Source of the DNA: Hymenobacter metallicola
GTDB lineage: Bacteria; Bacteroidota; Bacteroidia; Cytophagales; Hymenobacteraceae
NCBI RefSeq assembly: GCF_004745645.1
Contig: NZ_SRMB01000005.1
Coordinates: forward strand, 186,001-250,000
Length of the DNA stretch: 64,000 nucleotides
Direction: 5' to 3'
Shown here: positions 59,411 through 64,000 of the stretch, one piece after another
How positions within the stretch are numbered: position 1 is the stretch's first letter
Layout: each line of letters opens with the position of its first letter
Notes under the pieces: model-generated
What the model saw: the letters and a program-made list of their open reading frames with translations, nothing else
Told to the model about the DNA's origin: nothing
The model's database searches: none
Program-made: the position numbers and the translations under genes

Positions 59411-59992
59411 ATGAAACACGTATCCGGACTTCTACACAAGCTGACGGCATTTGCGGCCGTTGTCGTTGCGCTCAGCGGCTGTAATCGGGCTGAATATGCC
59501 ATGTTGCCCAAGACGTCGTCTTACCACGGCACCGAGCACCGCGCCGTAAGCGTAAAGCCGGCCCCGGCTGCGGCAACACCTGCGGCGGAAGCGCCCGTAA
59601 CGGCCACGCCAGAAGCTGTAGTAGCTGCTCCCGCACCGGTTGAAGCTGCTGGCGCTGTAGCTGCAGTAGCGCCTACTGCCAAGCCTGCTGCTACTCCGGC
59701 TCCCGCTAAAGCGCAGCGCAAGCTCAGCATCGTAGAACGTGCCGTAGTGGCCAAGGTGGCCAAGAAGGCCGACAAGCTGACCAGCAAGATGCGGGTGAAA
59801 AAGCATAGCGAAACGGCTAGCGCCAACAAGCTGAGCGGGAAGCTGCGCCAGGGCATCATCTTGCTGCTGGTAGGTCTGCTGATTGAGATTCTGGGTGCTG
59901 CTACGGGTATTGGCCTTATCTACCTGCTGGGTGCCATTGTAGCCATCATCGGGGTTGTACTCATCGTACTCTACCTGCTCGAAGAGCTGTAA
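59411..59992 (+). CDS. Lipoprotein with Ala/Pro-rich linker and C-terminal membrane segments
   Basis: 193 aa. Lipobox LSGC with Cys24, then a short YAMLPKTSSYHGTEHRA region, a 70-residue Ala/Pro/Val-rich linker, a basic stretch (KVAKKADKLTSKMRVKKH) and two hydrophobic segments at the end (GIILLLVGLLIEILGA; LIYLLGAIVAIIGVVLIVLYLL). The layout mirrors the convergent gene at 60075. A lipidated N-terminus together with terminal membrane helices suggests an inner-membrane lipoprotein. Function unknown. Confidence 0.65.
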   Translation: MKHVSGLLHKLTAFAAVVVALSGCNRAEYAMLPKTSSYHGTEHRAVSVKPAPAAATPAAEAPVTATPEAVVAAPAPVEAAGAVAAVAPTAKPAATPAPAKAQRKLSIVERAVVAKVAKKADKLTSKMRVKKHSETASANKLSGKLRQGIILLLVGLLIEILGAATGIGLIYLLGAIVAIIGVVLIVLYLLEEL

Positions 59993-60018
59993 GACAAGAA
60001 CTCTGATAAAGAGTTGTC

Positions 60019-60060
60019 ACAAAAAAGCCCCGCCGGTAGCTACCGACGGGGCTTTTTTGT
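60019..60060. terminator. Bidirectional terminator between two lipoprotein genes
   Basis: Stem CACA-A6-GCCCCG with inner CCGGTAGCTACCG and outer complement CGGGGC-T6-GTG. Serves both convergent genes. Confidence 0.9.
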
Positions 60061-60074
60061 GACGACTGCGAAGC

Positions 60075-60674
60075 TTAGATCTTCTTGGCGTATTCGCCAT
60101 TCTTGGGCTTCAAGCTGCCGGTCAGGATCCGCACGAAGTCGATAATAACCAGAATGAAACCAACGATGAGCAGGCTCAGCACAATCTGCAGAATGCCTTT
60201 GCCAATGTAGCCCAGGTAGAAATCGTGCACGCCCAGGCCGCCCAGGAAAAAGCAGAGCAGGGCCGCTACGACTTGGCTTTTGCCTTCTTCGGCCGGGGCC
60301 GCAGCCTTCTTGGCTTGCTTGGCGGCTTTGTGCATGGCCTTGATGGTGGCTTTCACCTCCTTGATTTCGCTGGCGGTAGGCGCTGCAGCTTTAGGCGCAG
60401 CGGTGGTTGTAGCCTGCTGAGCGTGGGCCGCGTACGTACGCGGAGCTTTGCTCGCCTTTACCGGAGTTGCTACCGGAGCCGTAGCAGCCGTTAGCTCGGG
60501 GGCTTCGGTCACGGGAGCAGCTGTGGTAACGGCTGCGGCTGGCTGCGCAGCTACGCTGGTAGCCGTGCTATTGTGGTAGGGAGCGGCAGCTTTGAAGGTG
60601 TAGCTTTCCTTGCTGCAGGAAGCGAGTGACAAAGCTACCAGAGCAGCTGAACAGAGTGTGGTAAACTGTTTCAT
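60075..60674 (-). CDS. TM2 domain-containing lipoprotein
   Basis: 199 aa. Lipobox LASC with Cys20; then KAAAPYHNSTATSVAAQPAA, a 100-residue Ala/Thr/Pro-rich linker, a basic helix (KATIKAMHKAAKQAKKAAAP) and a C-terminal TM2 domain: AALLCFFLGGLGVHDFYLGY, then a second membrane helix LQIVLSLLIVGFILVIIDFVRI. TM2 domains are small two-helix modules of unknown bacterial function. Together with the convergent gene at 59411 it forms a pair with the same overall design. Confidence 0.8.
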   Translation of the reverse strand: MKQFTTLCSAALVALSLASCSKESYTFKAAAPYHNSTATSVAAQPAAAVTTAAPVTEAPELTAATAPVATPVKASKAPRTYAAHAQQATTTAAPKAAAPTASEIKEVKATIKAMHKAAKQAKKAAAPAEEGKSQVVAALLCFFLGGLGVHDFYLGYIGKGILQIVLSLLIVGFILVIIDFVRILTGSLKPKNGEYAKKI

Positions 60675-60904
60675 GATATGAGGTTAGGTAAGAAAAGTAT
60701 TTGCAGCTAAACAGTATTTTGTGGTACTGTGTCAGGTAAGTACTGCAATATTAAACCTTTTCCTATCCAACCACGTTTATAGGCGGCTAAAAATACTTAT
60801 ACTTATAAATTTAATTTGTTATATATAGTTGTTAATCAGCTTATTGCTTCTTTGGTATTCACATCATTATGTTAGGCCGGAACAGGGCTGGGCGCAGAGT
60901 GGCC

Positions 60905-63442
60905 TTACATCGGGTCGACATCGGCAACCAGGCGGGCTTGCTTAAATTCCTTTTGGTCTTTTACCACGTTCATGGCCTCCATAATCTGGCTTTTAGCGTG
61001 CTTAAGCACCGTATGTTCCCGGTCGAGCTTAATGGTGATTTCCTGCAGATAGAAGTTCCGGATGCGGAAGATATAAGGCGCTTCCGGGCCGAGCACGGCC
61101 TCCCGGCCCAGGCGGAACACCAACTCCTGGGTTAGTAGAATAGCGGCCTGCTCGGCCACTAGCTGATCCACATGCTTTACCGTGAGACGAATCACGCGCA
61201 TGAAGGGAGGAAAGCCGTATTCGCGCCGCTGCGTGATTTCGTACTCGTAGAATTCGAGGTAGTCGTTACGGATTACCTTATCGAAGATTACCTGGGCAGG
61301 GTCGGCGGTCTGAATGATGACTTTGCCTTTCTTGCCCTTGCGGCCCGCCCGCCCACTGACCTGCACAAACATCTGGAAGGCTCGCTCGTGGGCCCGGAAG
61401 TCGGGGTAGTGAATGATGCTGTCGGCGTTGATAATACCAACCAGACTTACATTGGCAAAATCCAGCCCTTTGGTTACCATCTGCGTGCCCACCAGCACGT
61501 TGGTCGTCTGCTGCTCAAAGTCAGAAATAATCTGCTGGTAGGAATTCTTGGCCCGGGTGGTATCAAGGTCCATGCGCTGCACGTTGGCGGCGGGCAGCAT
61601 AATCTTGAGGTCGTCCTCAATCTTCTCGGTGCCAAACCCTACGGTTTTCAGATTGCGGGAGCCACAGGCGGGGCACTCCACCGGCATCCGGTCGTGGAAG
61701 CCGCAGTAGTGGCAGCGTAGCTCGTGGGCGTGCTTGTGGTAGCTCAGGCTCACGGCGCAATTTTTACACTTCGGAATCCAGCCACAGTCGAGGCAGGAAA
61801 TAAAGGGCGAGTAGCCGCGGCGGTTTTGAAACAGAATGACCTGCTCTTTTAAGCCCAGTTTCCGCTCAATTTCGCCCAGCAGCTCGGGGGTGAAATGGTT
61901 GAGCATTTTCTTGGCCTCGCGCTGCTTGCGGGTATCCACGAGCTCAATTTCGGGCAGGCCCGCTTCCCCAAAGCGCTTGGTGAGTGTAACCAAACCCCAG
62001 CGTCCGGCCCGGGTCTGATAGTAAGTTTCGACGGCCGGCGTGGCCGAGCCGAGCAGGGTTTTGGCCCCCTGAAAATTAGCCATCATCAGGGCTACTTCCC
62101 GGGCGTTGTAGCGCGGCGACGGGTCGTACTGCTTGTAGCTGCTCTCGTGCTCCTCATCCACGATGATGAGCGACATATTGTCGAAGGGCAGAAACACGGC
62201 AGAGCGCACGCCAATAACCACCTGAAAGCGGCCCGAGAGCACGCCATTCCACACCTCCACCCGCTCGTTATCGGAGAACTTGGAGTGGTACACGCCGAGC
62301 CGGGTGCCGAATACGCGCATCAGGCGGGTTACAATCTGGGCCGTGAGGGCAATTTCGGGCAGCAGGTACAGCACCTGGCCGCCACCCTCCAGGGCCTTGC
62401 GAATCAGCTCGATGTAGATTTCAGTTTTGCCCGCCCCCGTTACGCCGTGCAGCAGCACAATGTCCTTTTCCCCGAACTGCTTCAGGATTTCGTCGTGGGC
62501 CGCCGTTTGGGCTTCGCTTAGCGTGAAGGGCATCTGGGCTTCCGGCGAATCATCGAGCGGAAAGCGCGACACAATCACGTCGAATTGCTCCAGTACCCCG
62601 TTTTTGATAAGAGTATTCACCGCCGAAGGGGAGAGGTGGGGGCTGCTGGTCAAGGCTGCTTTTTCCAGTCCTTGGTGGTTGGCGTGCACATTCTGGTACA
62701 CCGGCACACGCTGCAGGTAGCGCATCAGCACGTCGAGCTGCTTGGGCTTGCTCGCCATGCGGGTAAAAAGCTCCTCAATGGCCGACTCTTCCATGAAGTG
62801 GTGGGCCAGGCGCACTTTCTTCACCACTTTGGGCGAATACTTATCGGCCAAGTGCTCGAACAGGAAGATTACGTCTTTCTGGATCAGTGACTTAATCACC
62901 TTGTGAAAATTGGCGCTGGCCAGCAGGTCGCCTACTTCGGTAAAGGTCAATGCCTTGCCGTCTTCGGCGCTAAGCACCTCCACAATCTTTTCCTCCTGCT
63001 CGCTAAGCGGGTAGGGATTCTGCTCGGGCTCAAAAGCCGGGTGGAGCTGAATGCGCGACTCGGAGCTAAGCTTCAGCGCCGAGGGCAGGGCCGCATTGAT
63101 AACTTCTCCCAGCGTGCACATGTAGTAGTCGGCCATCCAGCGGAAGAGTTTCAGCTGGGCCTGGGTTACCACCGGCGCATCGTCGATAAACTCCAGAATG
63201 TACTTGGCCTGGTACTGAGCCGGTGGCGTTTCGTGCACGGCCGCCACAATGCAGCTGAGCGTTTTCTTGGCCCCGAACTGCACAATTACGCGGCCCCCGA
63301 TGACGACCTCGTCGTTCATCTCGTAGGGCACGCGGTAGGTATACAGCTTGGGTAGCGGCAGGGGCAGAATTACGTCCACAAACAGCGTGACGCGGTCGGC
63401 TCCGGCGGCTTCCGGCTGGGCAAAGTCAAAGGAAAGGCTCAA
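60905..63442 (-). CDS. priA: Primosomal protein N' (PriA helicase)
   Basis: 845 aa. It restarts stalled replication forks. N-terminal DNA-binding domain (about 18-115: VILPLPLPKLYTYRVP), helicase core with Walker A GVTGAGKTEIY (about 335-345), DEEH box in IIVDEEHESSYKQYDPS, and the eight-Cys zinc region CLDCGWIPKCKNC and CHYCG ... CPACG. VGTQMVTKGLDFANV and GRAGRKGKKG are helicase motifs V and VI. A perfect -7 box precedes it by 28 bases, partly inside the terminator of the next gene. The 230 bases downstream are AT-rich with no gene. Confidence 0.96.
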   Translation of the reverse strand: MSLSFDFAQPEAAGADRVTLFVDVILPLPLPKLYTYRVPYEMNDEVVIGGRVIVQFGAKKTLSCIVAAVHETPPAQYQAKYILEFIDDAPVVTQAQLKLFRWMADYYMCTLGEVINAALPSALKLSSESRIQLHPAFEPEQNPYPLSEQEEKIVEVLSAEDGKALTFTEVGDLLASANFHKVIKSLIQKDVIFLFEHLADKYSPKVVKKVRLAHHFMEESAIEELFTRMASKPKQLDVLMRYLQRVPVYQNVHANHQGLEKAALTSSPHLSPSAVNTLIKNGVLEQFDVIVSRFPLDDSPEAQMPFTLSEAQTAAHDEILKQFGEKDIVLLHGVTGAGKTEIYIELIRKALEGGGQVLYLLPEIALTAQIVTRLMRVFGTRLGVYHSKFSDNERVEVWNGVLSGRFQVVIGVRSAVFLPFDNMSLIIVDEEHESSYKQYDPSPRYNAREVALMMANFQGAKTLLGSATPAVETYYQTRAGRWGLVTLTKRFGEAGLPEIELVDTRKQREAKKMLNHFTPELLGEIERKLGLKEQVILFQNRRGYSPFISCLDCGWIPKCKNCAVSLSYHKHAHELRCHYCGFHDRMPVECPACGSRNLKTVGFGTEKIEDDLKIMLPAANVQRMDLDTTRAKNSYQQIISDFEQQTTNVLVGTQMVTKGLDFANVSLVGIINADSIIHYPDFRAHERAFQMFVQVSGRAGRKGKKGKVIIQTADPAQVIFDKVIRNDYLEFYEYEITQRREYGFPPFMRVIRLTVKHVDQLVAEQAAILLTQELVFRLGREAVLGPEAPYIFRIRNFYLQEITIKLDREHTVLKHAKSQIMEAMNVVKDQKEFKQARLVADVDPM

Positions 63443-63469
63443 CGGACAGATCAGCTAACAACAGGACCG

Positions 63470-63477
63470 CAAAGGTA
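63470..63477 (-). promoter_or_regulatory. -7 box TACCTTTG for priA
   Basis: Perfect TAnnTTTG on the minus strand, 27 bases before the priA ATG at 63442. It directly abuts the upstream gene's terminator. Confidence 0.5.
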
Positions 63478-63523
63478 AGCCGAATTGCGGGCCGGAGGTT
63501 TCTTCCGTCTTCGCAATTCGGCT
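63478..63523 (-). terminator. Terminator after the YyaL/DUF255 gene
   Basis: Stem AGCCGAATTGCG with CGCAATTCGGCTT-type complement around a 22-base loop; on the minus strand the 3' side runs straight into TTACCTTTG, the priA -7 box. Confidence 0.65.
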
Positions 63524-63551
63524 TATGTAGGTCAGGGCCAAGTAGTAAAAG

Positions 63552-64000
63552 TTAGTATCCCCCAGTGGCCGGCAACTGCGCCAGTGCCTCGGCTACAGTA
63601 TGCACTGGCCGTTGACAAGCCCGGTTGAAGCACACGTACAGCGTCGTTTCGCCGTTCAGGGCGGTGCGATGCTGCAGCAGAGGCAGCTCGGCAGCGTCTG
63701 GCGCGCCAGCTACCACCGCGTGGGGTAGAAAGTGCCGGCTGAGTTCCTGCCGCACTGCTTCTACCTCGGGGCCGACAATGACAATTTCGGCCATGGGCTG
63801 CAACAACGCCGCATAGAGAGAGGCCCAATTAGTAAGGTGTTGCGGCTCTTTCACCACCAGTTCCTGCACGTGGCTGAGCATAGTCGTGGCCAGGTCGTGG
63901 TAGTCGTTTCGTTCCAGGTGCAGTCCCAGCCGGAGCAGGTTGTGGGCCATAACGGAATTAGAGCCCGGAATGACGTTATCAAACAGCTCCTTTTTGCGGG
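63552..64000 (-). CDS. YyaL/DUF255 thioredoxin-domain protein, C-terminal part (partial)
   Basis: The frame runs off the window end; 149 codons plus stop are visible. It reads through KKELFDNVIPGSNSVMAHNL (from the window edge), a helical repeat region and NGETTLYVCFNRACQRPVHT at the end, all matching the C-terminus of the YyaL/SPATA20 family (thioredoxin-like domain plus six-hairpin glycosidase-like fold). The N-terminal thioredoxin domain would lie beyond 64000. Function in bacteria is unclear. An internal ATG at 63950 is not the start. Confidence 0.88.
   Translation of the reverse strand, partial: RKKELFDNVIPGSNSVMAHNLLRLGLHLERNDYHDLATTMLSHVQELVVKEPQHLTNWASLYAALLQPMAEIVIVGPEVEAVRQELSRHFLPHAVVAGAPDAAELPLLQHRTALNGETTLYVCFNRACQRPVHTVAEALAQLPATGGY

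Noticed and set aside
1..64000. CRISPR arrays, transposases, integrases, rRNA or intact tRNA genes
   Set aside because: None found by eye: no regularly spaced direct repeats, no DDE or recombinase motifs, and only one incomplete tRNA-like segment.

Overview
The window reads as a chromosomal segment of a GC-rich Bacteroidota, most likely a Hymenobacter-like member of the Cytophagales. The basis is two SusC/SusD (RagA/RagB) pairs, type IX secretion parts (PorQ and a PorE-like OmpA protein), the pduO/gatC/ilvE and dxr-rseP gene contexts, the near absence of Shine-Dalgarno sequences, and repeated Bacteroidota-type -7 boxes (TAnnTTTG, usually TACCTTTG or TACTTTTG). The genus is an inference; no rRNA or intact tRNA gene was seen. 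I found no transposase, integrase, prophage or CRISPR array, so this is mostly core genome with a few accessory patches.

Layout. 1-2.4 kb: 3' end of a GH3-family gene, an SMI1/KNR4 protein, a lower-GC orphan gene, a GreA/GreB-like protein and a helical unknown. 2.5-5.8 kb: dxr (isoprenoid synthesis), rseP (site-2 protease) and a DUF6702 protein. 5.9-13.5 kb: envelope and protein quality control, with a PorE-like OmpA/TPR/propeller protein, lon, porQ and hslU. 13.6-14.4 kb: a short-chain dehydrogenase. 14.4-26.3 kb: two SusC/SusD pairs on the minus strand flanking a cytochrome c fused to a copper type II monooxygenase fold. 26.5-35.1 kb: prfB with its programmed frameshift, then a long minus-strand run NUDIX-plsC-gatC-TPR membrane protein-ABC ATPase-pduO ATR-ilvE. 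35.2-36.5 kb: a candidate structured small RNA, a small acidic protein and rnhB. 36.6-39.0 kb: a CZB zinc-binding protein, a CHASE3 histidine kinase and a response regulator. 39.2-45.7 kb: gcvT, comB, a MazG-like hydrolase, dtd, a membrane glycosyltransferase-like protein, mltG and a methyltransferase. 45.8-50.7 kb: an ScfR/RamB-type regulator divergent from aceB and aceA (glyoxylate shunt). 51-64 kb: RNase D, small unknown proteins, an M14 carboxypeptidase, queA, an exported methyltransferase-like lipoprotein, two convergent lipoproteins with C-terminal membrane segments, priA, and the C-terminal part of a YyaL/DUF255 protein running off the window.

How genes work together. The clearest regulatory unit is the glyoxylate shunt: the ScfR/RamB-like gene and aceB diverge from a 200-bp region holding two -7 boxes with an inverted repeat (AGCGAA-AA-TTCGCT plus a third half-site) between them. 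The CZB-kinase-regulator trio looks like one signalling operon. The SusCD-cytochrome/monooxygenase-SusCD block looks like one nutrient-uptake region, but carries no linked glycoside hydrolase, peptidase or sigma/anti-sigma pair, so its substrate cannot be read from context.

Gene-free stretches over 300 bases are 19298-19964 (AT-rich, one hairpin), 35070-35513 (promoters plus candidate RNA) and 50667-51034 (two strong hairpins).
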